DNA of 13,637 nt from JAFGPJ01 sp964439135. GTDB lineage: Bacteria; Planctomycetota; Phycisphaerae; Sedimentisphaerales; Anaerobacaceae. The position numbers and the translations under genes were made by a program. The stretch covers positions 1-13,637 of the forward strand of contig CAYTNN010000129.1 in the NCBI GenBank assembly GCA_964439135.1, given 5' to 3'. Within the stretch, counting starts at the first letter, position 1. The number at the start of each line of letters is the position of its first letter. The notes below the pieces were generated by a model. The model searched no databases and was not told where the DNA came from. It worked only from the letters and a program-made list of their open reading frames with translations. Positions 1 through 6,268 of the stretch are shown here, piece by piece.

Positions 1-172
1 TCAGGCTCATCTCATCAGGCTCATAGCCCAGACCGATCGTACTGTGGCCCTGCGGGTCAAGGTCGATCAGCAGCGTTCTGTAGCCTTTCTCTGCAAAGGC
101 TGCCGCAAGATTCACAGAGGTGGTTGTTTTGCCGCAACCGCCTTTTTGATTTACAATTGATATAGTTTTCAT
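1..172 (-). CDS. ParA/Soj-family ATPase, N-terminal part (runs off left edge)
   Basis: Partial gene: 57 codons are visible from an ATG at 172, and the rest lies beyond base 1. The protein begins MKTISIVNQKGGCGKTTTSV, with the deviant Walker A motif KGGxGKTT at residues 10-17. The segment LLIDLDPQG follows around residues 35-43, matching the Walker A-prime region of ParA/MinD-type ATPases. These enzymes bind ATP as sandwich dimers and position DNA, protein clusters or polar machines on the nucleoid or membrane. The ATG overlaps the TGA stop of the upstream pilO-like gene (ATGA), so the two are probably translationally coupled. Placement as the last visible gene of a pilM-N-O unit suggests a role in positioning or regulating the pilus machine rather than chromosome partition, but no parB or parS can be seen. 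Family assignment is secure; the role is inferred. Confidence 0.93.
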   Translation of the reverse strand, partial: MKTISIVNQKGGCGKTTTSVNLAAAFAEKGYRTLLIDLDPQGHSTIGLGYEPDEMSL

Positions 173-801
173 ATCCTCGAGCCTAAATCTTTTGCCGGGA
201 ACTGATCGGCAATTTCCTTTTCCTTTTCTTTTTTGACAAAAGTCGCTACTTCAAGAGTCACTTTATAAGCTAAATCATCTTTGGTTGAGCGAGCTATTGA
301 GAATTCATTTACAAAAAGGATCGGCTGATGCCTCTCCAGGGCGTTCACAAAAGTAGCAAACTGATTAAATCGGGCATTAAAGCTGATATCGATGTGACCC
401 TCGCCTATACTGTTAGCATCTGGTATTTGCAAGCCGCCCCGCTTGTCTTTATTTTTAATGCTGAACAAAGATAGTTCTTTGTTACTGGCGATTCGACCTA
501 TATCAAATGTCAAATTAGCTGAATCCTCCTGTTCAACAACAAAAACCTTCAGTTTGTCTCGGAGAGCCTCAATTTCTTCGTTTAATCGGATTTTGGTTTG
601 CTCATCTGCTGCTTTTTGTGCAGATTCATACAGTTGTTTTTTCTCAGTGAGCGCATTTTCTAAGTTCATCTTGCTTTTAATCTGCGGTTTCAGCAGAATT
701 AGATAAGCTATGATAAACAGCACTATACAGACGGCCCAGAACATGGCTGCTCTCAAAAGATATTTTCTATACATTTGTATTAAAGCTTTGATAAAAGTCA
801 T
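169..801 (-). CDS. pilO: PilO-like inner-membrane pilus assembly protein
   Basis: About 210 residues starting MTFIKALIQM at 801. This start has a good ribosome site (GGGAG, 6 nt upstream, inside the end of the pilN-like gene) and lies 1 bp after that gene's TAG. The frame stays open further upstream, but that extension only runs through pilN and is not credible. Layout: short cytoplasmic tail, one transmembrane helix at about 17-38, a charged coiled-coil stretch at about 45-90, then a periplasmic alpha/beta domain. This is the PilO architecture: PilO pairs with PilN through coiled coils and ferredoxin-like domains, and links the cytoplasmic PilM ring to the outer-membrane complex. Sequence identity to PilO is not obvious by eye, so the call rests on layout and gene order pilM-N-O. 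The stop TGA at 171-169 overlaps the parA-like ATG. Confidence 0.8.
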   Translation of the reverse strand: MTFIKALIQMYRKYLLRAAMFWAVCIVLFIIAYLILLKPQIKSKMNLENALTEKKQLYESAQKAADEQTKIRLNEEIEALRDKLKVFVVEQEDSANLTFDIGRIASNKELSLFSIKNKDKRGGLQIPDANSIGEGHIDISFNARFNQFATFVNALERHQPILFVNEFSIARSTKDDLAYKVTLEVATFVKKEKEKEIADQFPAKDLGSRI

Positions 802-802
802 G

Positions 803-1444
803 CTAAACTCCCGGTCTGAGAACGCAACTGATCTCGTAAGAGACAACATTCTGACCTTCGCGATTTTCAGCCTTTTGCGAAACTCCGATGTTTTCGAGCT
901 TCGGTCCGAGAAATGCAGAATCGCGAATACGATCCCGGAAGTCTCTGACCGCTTCATCGCAGTTGTTCTGACGGCCGCCGCTAACAATCATCCGCAATAC
1001 TCTTACGGGGACATCAATCTCTACCATTTGCTCCGGATCATCTTTTTTGGGAGCTTTTCTTTTTACAGAGCTGTGATTTACCGCAAGAGATGTCAGCACT
1101 ACCGAATCTGGTATATTCTCCATCAGTGTCGTCAATACAGGCGACCATTGAGTGTGTCTCTTAATTGACGACTTAACTTCCGTCAAGTAACCAACATAAG
1201 TCATTTTCTTCTGCTCTAATGCGTTCTTCATCGCAACAGCACCCGATAATTCATCAATCTCCGCCTGGCTTTTGTTTATTTCCTGGTTCTTTATTGATAG
1301 AACGATATTGTTTTGCATATAAAAGCTGACCAGTCCCATTGCCACTGCAATAGGTATTACAACTGTTACAGCAATGATAGCAAGACTGCCGGGCTTGCTC
1401 TTAAGCGGAATTGCCTGTCCATTTAATAAATCTATCGTAAACAT
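803..1444 (-). CDS. pilN: PilN-like inner-membrane pilus assembly protein
   Basis: 213 residues. It begins MFTIDLLNGQAIP, which resembles the short conserved N-terminal strand of PilN (INLLP-type) that docks into the groove of PilM. A single transmembrane helix follows at about 20-43, then a coiled coil at about 48-85 (KNQEINKSQAEIDELSG) and a periplasmic domain. The length matches PilN/GspL-C proteins. It lies 50 bp downstream of pilM and 1 bp upstream of the pilO-like gene, so the three are probably one transcript. The ribosome site before the ATG is weak. In the known machine PilN forms a heterodimer with PilO and passes signals between PilM/PilB in the cytoplasm and the periplasmic secretin complex. 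The fold assignment is based on layout, the N-terminal motif and synteny. Confidence 0.85.
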   Translation of the reverse strand: MFTIDLLNGQAIPLKSKPGSLAIIAVTVVIPIAVAMGLVSFYMQNNIVLSIKNQEINKSQAEIDELSGAVAMKNALEQKKMTYVGYLTEVKSSIKRHTQWSPVLTTLMENIPDSVVLTSLAVNHSSVKRKAPKKDDPEQMVEIDVPVRVLRMIVSGGRQNNCDEAVRDFRDRIRDSAFLGPKLENIGVSQKAENREGQNVVSYEISCVLRPGV

Positions 1445-1494
1445 AGCTTTGCGTCTTGTTTCTCTTACAACTTTCAGTTCTTATAAATAATCGA

Positions 1495-2553
1495 TTAGAT
1501 TGATCTCATCGCAAGACCGACCGCTACTGTCATTGCCGGGCCGGTTTTTGAGTAAATATCTTCATACTCGCGGTTTGAGTTGCGACTTATTTTGTCAAAT
1601 GGATTCCATAAGACAACCTCGACTCCAAGTCGGCGGTTCAATAACTCAACGAAGCCTCGGGCCAAAGAAAATCCGCCGCAAACAAATAGTTTTTCAACAT
1701 TTGCCGAAGCAGACTGGGCTGTATAATAGCGCAATGTTTCGCCTACATCGGTAATCAATTTATGGGAGGCTTTTTCGAGGCTGTCACTGAGCCCAGCCTC
1801 ATCCGCCGACGAATCGCCGAACAAAATTCCCCTGACAGTTTCCTCTGACGTATCATTCCTGGCAGCCATCTGCGCAACAATATCATTACCGGCATAAGTC
1901 ATATCGCGGATGAACGGCCAGCCGTCATTGTCCATAATTGCCAGAGTTGTATGCGTGCCGCCAACATTCAAAATAGCAACTGTCTGGTTCGTCTCGGACT
2001 TCTCAGACCCATTGGTCAGTTCCTTGAAACAATTCAGCAGCGCCAATCCATCAACGTCCATCAGTACACATTTCAGACGGGCCTCTTTAGCAAGCTGCGC
2101 CTTGTTCGTTACCAAGGTATTCATCGCTGCAACTAACACGCCGCTTGTCTTATTATCGTCGTTAGGCATTAAATGATAAGCAACAGCGCTATCTGCCGCA
2201 CTGAACGGACAAACCTGCGAGGCTTCGAGTGAGACCGCGGAGACTATCTCTTCGGGTAATAACGAAGGAAATTCGAAATCGCGCACAGCAACTTCCTGGC
2301 CGCTCACTCCGCAAACGACTAATTTCGTTTTGATCCTGGCCGAATCGAAGCATTTACGAACTGCCTGGACGGTGTTTGCTCTTCGCTGAATATCATCTTC
2401 GCTTGCTGCAATTTCGGTAATACCGGCTGCGGTGGTTGTGTAACCCTTATCGCTCTTTCTCAAAGCGACCATCTTTACGGTACATGAGCCGATATCCAGA
2501 CCTATTACGTCTGTTTTCTTCAATTCAAACAAATGTTTCCAATTTTTGGTCAT
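1495..2553 (-). CDS. pilM: PilM, actin-like cytoplasmic pilus assembly protein
   Basis: 352 residues, the usual PilM length. GLDIGSCTVKMV at about residues 18-29 is the phosphate-1 loop of the actin/FtsA/PilM fold. Further nucleotide-binding segments are NVGGTHTTLAI (around 197-207) and FVCGGFSLARGF (around 289-300), the latter being the adenosine motif. PilM binds ATP, forms a ring in the cytoplasm and engages the N-terminal peptide of PilN, connecting the PilB motor to the inner-membrane platform. No membrane helix is present, as expected. The ATG at 2553 has an AGAG-type ribosome site (CGAGAGATCA before ATG). It is the first gene of the pilM-N-O-parA unit; upstream is an 833-bp interval that should hold its promoter. 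Assignment is firm. Confidence 0.96.
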   Translation of the reverse strand: MTKNWKHLFELKKTDVIGLDIGSCTVKMVALRKSDKGYTTTAAGITEIAASEDDIQRRANTVQAVRKCFDSARIKTKLVVCGVSGQEVAVRDFEFPSLLPEEIVSAVSLEASQVCPFSAADSAVAYHLMPNDDNKTSGVLVAAMNTLVTNKAQLAKEARLKCVLMDVDGLALLNCFKELTNGSEKSETNQTVAILNVGGTHTTLAIMDNDGWPFIRDMTYAGNDIVAQMAARNDTSEETVRGILFGDSSADEAGLSDSLEKASHKLITDVGETLRYYTAQSASANVEKLFVCGGFSLARGFVELLNRRLGVEVVLWNPFDKISRNSNREYEDIYSKTGPAMTVAVGLAMRSI

Positions 2554-2655
2554 TGATCTCTCGTTCTAATTTGACATTCGGCTTATGGATTACCCGTCCT
2601 GAATCTTAACTATTACACATTCATCGACTCAAAAAGGTTTTGTCTTATTTAAGAA

Positions 2656-2753
2656 TTGCAATGGTGTTGGGTTTTTCAAATATAATGGGTGTGAATTTAA
2701 GGTGTAAGTCCTATAAAGAAACTGCTGCATGGGGCATGTAGCCCATTTTTTTT
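2656..2753 (+). ncRNA. Candidate small RNA: promoter-like boxes plus intrinsic terminator
   Basis: On the plus strand, TTGCAA (2656-2661) and a perfect TATAAT (2681-2686) are separated by 19 bp. About 40 bp further is a hairpin (ATGGGGC, loop ATGTA, GCCCAT, with one bulged G; from about 2729) followed by an uninterrupted run of T ending near 2753. That is a textbook intrinsic terminator, yet no plus-strand gene precedes it. A transcript of roughly 60 nt would result, divergent from pilM. The spacing is 2 bp longer than ideal, and no known RNA family is recognised. Confidence 0.3.
2729..2753 (+). terminator. Rho-independent terminator-like hairpin with T-run
   Basis: The stem ATGGG(g)C / GCCCAT with a 5-nt loop is followed directly by an eight- to nine-base T tract on the plus strand. 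On the minus strand the T tract precedes the hairpin, so it would not stop transcription heading into pilM. It may end a small plus-strand RNA or antisense transcription. Confidence 0.5.
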
Positions 2754-2771
2754 AATCTTTGTATGCACTAA

Positions 2772-2840
2772 CCTGGCAACAGAATACCATTGATTTAAGG
2801 GCCCTTCCCGGCGGTTATGGGACTCGCCGGGTATTGCAGG
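2772..2840. promoter_or_regulatory. Nested inverted repeats; possible structured RNA leader upstream of pilM
   Basis: Outer arms CCTG (2772-2775) and CAGG (2837-2840) enclose AATACC (2783-2788) and GGTATT (2830-2835). Inside are a self-palindrome AAGGGCCCTT (2798-2807) and a strong hairpin CCCGGCG (2807-2813) / CGCCGGG (2825-2831) with an 11-nt loop. The GG at 2830-2831 is shared by two stems, so they compete or one is shortened. Read on the minus strand it would lie about 220-290 nt upstream of pilM. I cannot match it to a named riboswitch class, and it may equally be a degraded repeat. Confidence 0.3.
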
Positions 2841-2930
2841 AACAAGGGGAATTTCGAGCTTGCTAATCTTGTGGAATTGATGATTGGATGATCCTGTTGT
2901 CAGGCGGACCAGGAGGATCTTTGGAAGTGG

Positions 2931-3085
2931 TCATACCAATTGTAATTATTTCTTGCGTCACACTGTCATTCCCGCGATAGCGGAAATCCATTTTTCACCT
3001 CCAGGAGTCTTAGCAAAGAGTAAATTGCTGATACTTAGCAAAATACCATCACTACAAGCACACATATTAAATACAATTGGTATGA
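2931..3085. mobile_element. MITE-like element, 155 bp with 14-bp perfect terminal inverted repeats
   Basis: TCATACCAATTGTA (2931-2944) is repeated as its exact reverse complement at 3072-3085. The interior is A+T-rich and non-coding, and contains a separate palindromic motif (2965-2990). Small size, perfect inverted ends and no gene fit a non-autonomous miniature transposable element. The arms contain TA near their ends, which would fit insertion at TA by an IS630/Tc1-type transposase, but no clear longer target duplication is visible. No transposase is in the window. The copy number in the genome is unknown. Confidence 0.5.
2965..2990. repeat. REP-like palindromic motif (GTCATTCCCGCG...GCGGAAATCCA)
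   Basis: The core CCGC-GATA-GCGG hairpin, flanked by GTCATTCC and GGAAATCCA, closely resembles a short palindromic repeat (GTCATTCCCGCGAAAGCGGGAATCCA type) found scattered in many unrelated bacterial genomes. Here one base of the stem is changed, which suggests a decayed copy. It sits inside the 155-bp inverted-repeat element. Confidence 0.5.
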
Positions 3086-3227
3086 AAGTACGGGATTAAA
3101 AAGGATTGTGCATAGCCGCTCACAACTCGTCTTATTGTGTGCCGGGCAAAGCGTTTGTTTGTATACCAGGCCGACAACTGAAAGTTATGTGAGAAACTAT
3201 GGTTTTAGTTGTCCGGTCGATAGTCGT

Positions 3228-3296
3228 GCCAGCCGGCGGGGGCAGGAATATATTTGCCTTTCAGCCAAATATAGCCCGCCGGATGGCTTCTGCCCC
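3228..3296. repeat. Compound G+C-rich inverted repeat downstream of pilX-like gene
   Basis: GCCAGCCGGCGGG (3228-3240) pairs with CCCGCCGGATGGC (3275-3287) with a single mismatch. Inside it, TATATTTG (3249-3256) pairs with CAAATATA (3266-3273). A competing pairing exists between GGGGCAG (3239-3245) and CTGCCCC (3290-3296). The structure lies about 90-160 bp beyond the stop of the pilX-like gene and could act as a transcript 3-prime end or be a repeat-family copy. No T-run follows on either strand, so it is not a standard intrinsic terminator. Confidence 0.5.
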
Positions 3297-3386
3297 GGAA
3301 TTCTTGATTATGAAGCGGTGATTGCGTGGCGGTAATAAATCCAAAGTTAGGAATTGAACTGCAAAAACTCCATTCGCTTTCTACTA

Positions 3387-4937
3387 TTAGCTTGGGGGCA
3401 ATTCTTCCCAGTTTGTAATCCCATTGAAAATAATTCCCTCACCTCTTGGCAGACCCGGCGGCTGTGTATCTGAACTTCGAATCCGGTCATCATAATTGAC
3501 TTTCATCTGATAATGTCTGACGCTGCTAATTTCTGTCGCTGAAAGCAGGATCCCGGTTTCCAGGTCTACCCACGTTCCGCTGCCTATGGTCGGATCGAAG
3601 TATGCGGGCCTTGCCAGCCCACCTCCGTCCGGATTATACCAATCCCGCTGGATGGAGACTTGATTCAGAGCATTAAGATTGCCATTAATGGTAAAACCAG
3701 TTTCAGGCTCTGCTGTATCCCTGCTAACGGCATCTATATTGTATAAGAAGCTGTCTGCAGCGAACATTAACGCAGAAACGGTATAAGTCGTCCCGAAACG
3801 GGGGTCGCCAAAGTAGATATTGCCGCCGTTTATAAGCTGGCCTGAACCGTCATATTGGCCCAGAGCCACCAGGCCCAACAGACTATCGCTGTTTGCATAT
3901 TCGATATTGTCGGAGATATGGATGTCTCCTGTCGCCACAATAGTCACTTTACCGTCAACCAAAAATCCATAAGTGCTTTGGCTGTGAACCCAAACATCTC
4001 CGTCTACGTAGTAAACCCTGTTATCCCCCATGTCTAAAGGAGTCGCTGCATTTTTTGGGGTTCCCGCTATAAAGCCGCCTGCCGGCTCCAGGAAATAATC
4101 ATCCCCTGTGGTAGAGGCACACTCATTAGCCCTGTCCCCAGGATTCTTTACAACCACATTGTATAACTCATTAGCTGGTGGCAGATATCCCGAACCAACG
4201 CCTGCATCTGTAAAGACTTGGCTCACATTATGTGTATTATTTACCGCATAGTTCATGCCTGCTAAGTTGGGAAGATCCGGAGCTGCAACCTGGCTAACTG
4301 TTCCAGAAACCGTGGCAGTGTCTAAGATATGAGTCTGACCCGTAGTGCCAACATCTCCAGCGAGCTCATAGGTATTAGGCAGAGGCGCAGGATTAACACT
4401 GCTTTCTTCATACAGATAGACGTCTCCATTAGCAAATAAATTTCCGTTAATTATGTCTTTCCCGCCAACCTCTGATCTCCAGTCTATTGGCAGGGGAACA
4501 CCTTGCCCCCTTAATGCAAGCGACCAGTTTAATGCACCCGCACCGGAATTGCCGGCATATATTGCATGTTCATAAGGAGTAGCCAAAAAGGACATCTCCA
4601 CCTTTATCCTTTTCTGTTCGTTACCTGCCATGCCGGTTGCAATAGCGTACCCAGGGTATACAGAAGTATCAACATCAACCCAGTAACTACCAGCTCCTAA
4701 CGTAGTTTCGCTAATGTTTACAAATTTCCCGTCGTATCCGTTTGCGACGAATCTCGCTACTCCTGCTTCAGCTAAATGAAAAGCCCTCGTTCCCTTGACA
4801 GCCTTCTGAGCCAATATTTTCTCAGATCCCGCCAGCCCGAGCACGGAGAAACCTATAATGGTAAAAATACAACCGATGATTACCACTATAACAAGTGCGG
4901 CCCCTGTCTCTGATTTTTTTAATATTCTCATTTTCAT
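3387..4937 (-). CDS. PilX-type minor prepilin with large C-terminal domain
   Basis: 516 residues. The N-terminus MKMRILKKSETG is followed by a hydrophobic helix (about 13-37) and then the segment AFHLAEAGV (52-60), the hallmark of the PilX_N family. A glycine at residue 12 precedes the helix as in prepilins, but position +5 of the mature form is not glutamate, as also seen in GspK-type pseudopilins. PilX/GspK proteins cap the minor pilin complex and lack this Glu because they have no subunit above them. Most of the protein (about 80-516) is a Gly/Asn/Asp-rich region with short strands such as GGNIYFGDP and DGDVWVHSQS, suggesting a beta-rich (possibly beta-helical) tip domain; this is an inference. 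The ATG at 4937 has GGGAG 8 nt upstream, inside the end of the preceding gene, which is only 4 bp away. Confidence 0.82.
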   Translation of the reverse strand: MKMRILKKSETGAALVIVVIIGCIFTIIGFSVLGLAGSEKILAQKAVKGTRAFHLAEAGVARFVANGYDGKFVNISETTLGAGSYWVDVDTSVYPGYAIATGMAGNEQKRIKVEMSFLATPYEHAIYAGNSGAGALNWSLALRGQGVPLPIDWRSEVGGKDIINGNLFANGDVYLYEESSVNPAPLPNTYELAGDVGTTGQTHILDTATVSGTVSQVAAPDLPNLAGMNYAVNNTHNVSQVFTDAGVGSGYLPPANELYNVVVKNPGDRANECASTTGDDYFLEPAGGFIAGTPKNAATPLDMGDNRVYYVDGDVWVHSQSTYGFLVDGKVTIVATGDIHISDNIEYANSDSLLGLVALGQYDGSGQLINGGNIYFGDPRFGTTYTVSALMFAADSFLYNIDAVSRDTAEPETGFTINGNLNALNQVSIQRDWYNPDGGGLARPAYFDPTIGSGTWVDLETGILLSATEISSVRHYQMKVNYDDRIRSSDTQPPGLPRGEGIIFNGITNWEELPPS

Positions 4938-4941
4938 CTCA

Positions 4942-5406
4942 CTATCTCCCGTAATTGCGCATCAGGACTGTTGAGACAAGATTTATCTGTTGATTGTCTT
5001 TTTTCAACTTGAGGTCTATTGTTACTCTATTGCCTACTATATTGAATTGCAGACCTTCCAAATTACGATCGATAATAATTCGAGGGCTTTGTCCCTCAAC
5101 TTCGCATTGAATTTTGTCAGCTCCGGATCCAAGGGAGAATAATTCCCAGGCTCCAAGGTGGTCGTAGATCCTTATTGCTTTGCCATCTGCCTCCACTGTC
5201 GCTGAAGTGCACGCCCTGATGGAATGGGTCAATTCAAGCATAGTATAAGAGGCATCCCTCTGAAGATTCACATCGTCCCAGGCTTTATTCCACCGTGTAT
5301 GGCTCGCAACCAGGACCGCACCCCCAGCTAAAATTACGATGGCGGATATGCCCATCGCAGTAACAACTTCCATCAGTGTAAAACCTTTTCGTTTTTTTGC
5401 TTTCAT
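4942..5406 (-). CDS. PilW/GspJ-type minor prepilin
   Basis: 154 residues. Leader MKAKKRKG is followed by FTLMEVVTAMGISAIVILAG, a canonical type IV prepilin signal with cleavage between G8 and F9 and glutamate at mature position 5. The remaining about 115 residues form a small globular domain with two cysteines (in IRACTSA and KIQCEVE). It is the middle gene of three minor prepilins, with gaps of 5 bp upstream and 4 bp downstream, so they form one transcription unit. By order and size it corresponds to PilW or GspJ, which assembles with the V/I and X/K subunits into a complex that primes the filament. The exact paralogue name is uncertain because minor pilins diverge fast beyond the N-terminus. 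Confidence 0.8.
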   Translation of the reverse strand: MKAKKRKGFTLMEVVTAMGISAIVILAGGAVLVASHTRWNKAWDDVNLQRDASYTMLELTHSIRACTSATVEADGKAIRIYDHLGAWELFSLGSGADKIQCEVEGQSPRIIIDRNLEGLQFNIVGNRVTIDLKLKKDNQQINLVSTVLMRNYGR

Positions 5407-5411
5407 TGTAT

Positions 5412-5822
5412 CTATCTCTTTACATACAAAGTGGCCATGTTCACATTATGTTGCTTGCCCATCTGCATCCATTTAACAGTAACTTCAACCTTTTTATATG
5501 AGCCGAAATCTTCTGGCACTGTCGTTCGCTCGTAAGATAAGTCTCCCAAAGGAATATACTCTGTCGTTTCAACAGTCGGGATGTCGATACTGATATTATT
5601 ATCTGCTCTTAAATGCTCCAACTTCTGGTTAGCTAATTGGACAGCTTCCCGGGCATGTTTGCTCTGGCTGATTTGTCCTGCGCCATAGGCAAAAAGAGTA
5701 GCGCCTCCAAGCACAATAATTACTAAAATTGTAATGGCTAACATTATTTCAATAAGGCTTATTCCCTTTTGTGACTTTCGAACCGTAAGTCGATATTTCC
5801 TTTTTAGCACTTTTTGAGACAT
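5412..5822 (-). CDS. PilV/GspI-type minor prepilin
   Basis: 136 residues from the ATG at 5822, chosen because AAAGGA stands 7 nt upstream. A longer reading would have to begin at a TTG (5846) with no better site. The leader is long and basic (20 residues, ending RKSQKG), then ISLIEIMLAITILVIIVLGG: cleavage after G20, glutamate at mature position 5. The globular part is about 90 residues and ends in strands KVEVTVKW and NVNMATLYVK. It is the first gene of the three-gene minor prepilin set and is likely a PilV/GspI counterpart. The preceding 100-N scaffold gap means its promoter region is only partly known. Confidence 0.85.
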   Translation of the reverse strand: MSQKVLKRKYRLTVRKSQKGISLIEIMLAITILVIIVLGGATLFAYGAGQISQSKHAREAVQLANQKLEHLRADNNISIDIPTVETTEYIPLGDLSYERTTVPEDFGSYKKVEVTVKWMQMGKQHNVNMATLYVKR

Positions 5823-5926
5823 TTTCCCGTCCTTTGATTTCACCAAAATACCTAAGCAAATTTGTGCTGCTTAATAGTTATTATCTACAATCCTTCTCTT
5901 CGTAGCTTTACAAACGACAGGGCTTC

Positions 5927-6026
5927 NNNNNNNNNNNNNNNNNNNNNNNNNNNNNNNNNNNNNNNNNNNNNNNNNNNNNNNNNNNNNNNNNNNNNNNNNN
6001 NNNNNNNNNNNNNNNNNNNNNNNNNN
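5927..6026. other. Scaffold gap (100 N)
   Basis: Exactly 100 undetermined bases, the usual placeholder for a gap of unknown size. Real content could be shorter or longer, including a small gene. Confidence 0.99.
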
Positions 6027-6061
6027 TCTATCCTGGAACCGCGGGTGTTTTTAATTTCGAA

Positions 6062-6093
6062 AGTGGCTATGGTCCTTTTCGACCATAGCCACT
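6062..6093 (-). terminator. Perfect 13-bp hairpin downstream of the pilin gene
   Basis: AGTGGCTATGGTC (6062-6074) and its exact reverse complement (6081-6093) flank a 6-nt loop. On the minus strand it lies about 175 nt after the pilin stop and is followed by TTTCGAAATT, a weak T-rich tail. It probably ends or protects the 3-prime end of the pilin transcript, separating the abundant pilin from the minor prepilins. The stem is very stable but the tail is not a strong T-run, so mRNA stabilisation is an alternative. Confidence 0.5.
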
Positions 6094-6268
6094 GTTATTT
6101 CAACCAGACTCACTACCCCCGCAAGCACAGGCCCATAGGCGATCCTCCGCGTCCGCGTATTTGCCCATGAACGTCCAGGATAATATATATAAGTGAGATC
6201 TCAACTTTCCAGGACGCATGCCTGCCGCAAAGGTGGCTTCTGAATTCCCAACTTAGCAGGATTCATTC

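Larger units (their letters stand above)
2554..3386. other. 833-bp non-coding interval between pilX-like gene and pilM
   Basis: No convincing gene lies here; the short open frames on either strand have no ribosome sites, and some run across inverted repeats. The interval holds, left to right: a TATAAT-like box with a plus-strand terminator-type hairpin (2656-2753), a nested inverted-repeat structure (2772-2840), a 155-bp element bounded by 14-bp perfect inverted repeats (2931-3085), and a compound G+C-rich inverted repeat (3228-3296). The pilM promoter should be on the minus strand between about 2554 and 2760. The best match I find is CTTACA (near 2709) with TATATT (near 2682) at 18-bp spacing, which is weak. 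Confidence 0.7.
5823..6268. other. Intergenic interval between the pilin gene and the minor prepilins, with scaffold gap
   Basis: This 446-bp stretch contains a 100-N gap and a perfect inverted repeat at 6062-6093. No gene with a start and ribosome site is visible in the readable parts. A promoter for the minor prepilin set is expected on the minus strand within or just left of the gap; I see no clear one in 5823-5926. Unknown sequence of undetermined length may be missing at the gap. Confidence 0.7.

Noticed and set aside
802..987. Longer start for the pilO-like gene, up to 987
   Set aside because: The extension lies wholly within pilN in another frame; the ATG at 801 has a ribosome site and a normal N-terminus followed by the membrane helix.
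2807..2831. Cyclic di-GMP riboswitch (GEMM) upstream of pilM
   Set aside because: Although pilus genes are often controlled by this switch, the conserved GEMM core sequences are not present around this hairpin.
2884..3335. Two plus-strand open frames of 71 and 75 codons in the pilX-pilM interval
   Set aside because: They run through inverted repeats (the 155-bp element and the 3228-3296 structure), lack ribosome sites and show no protein-like composition.
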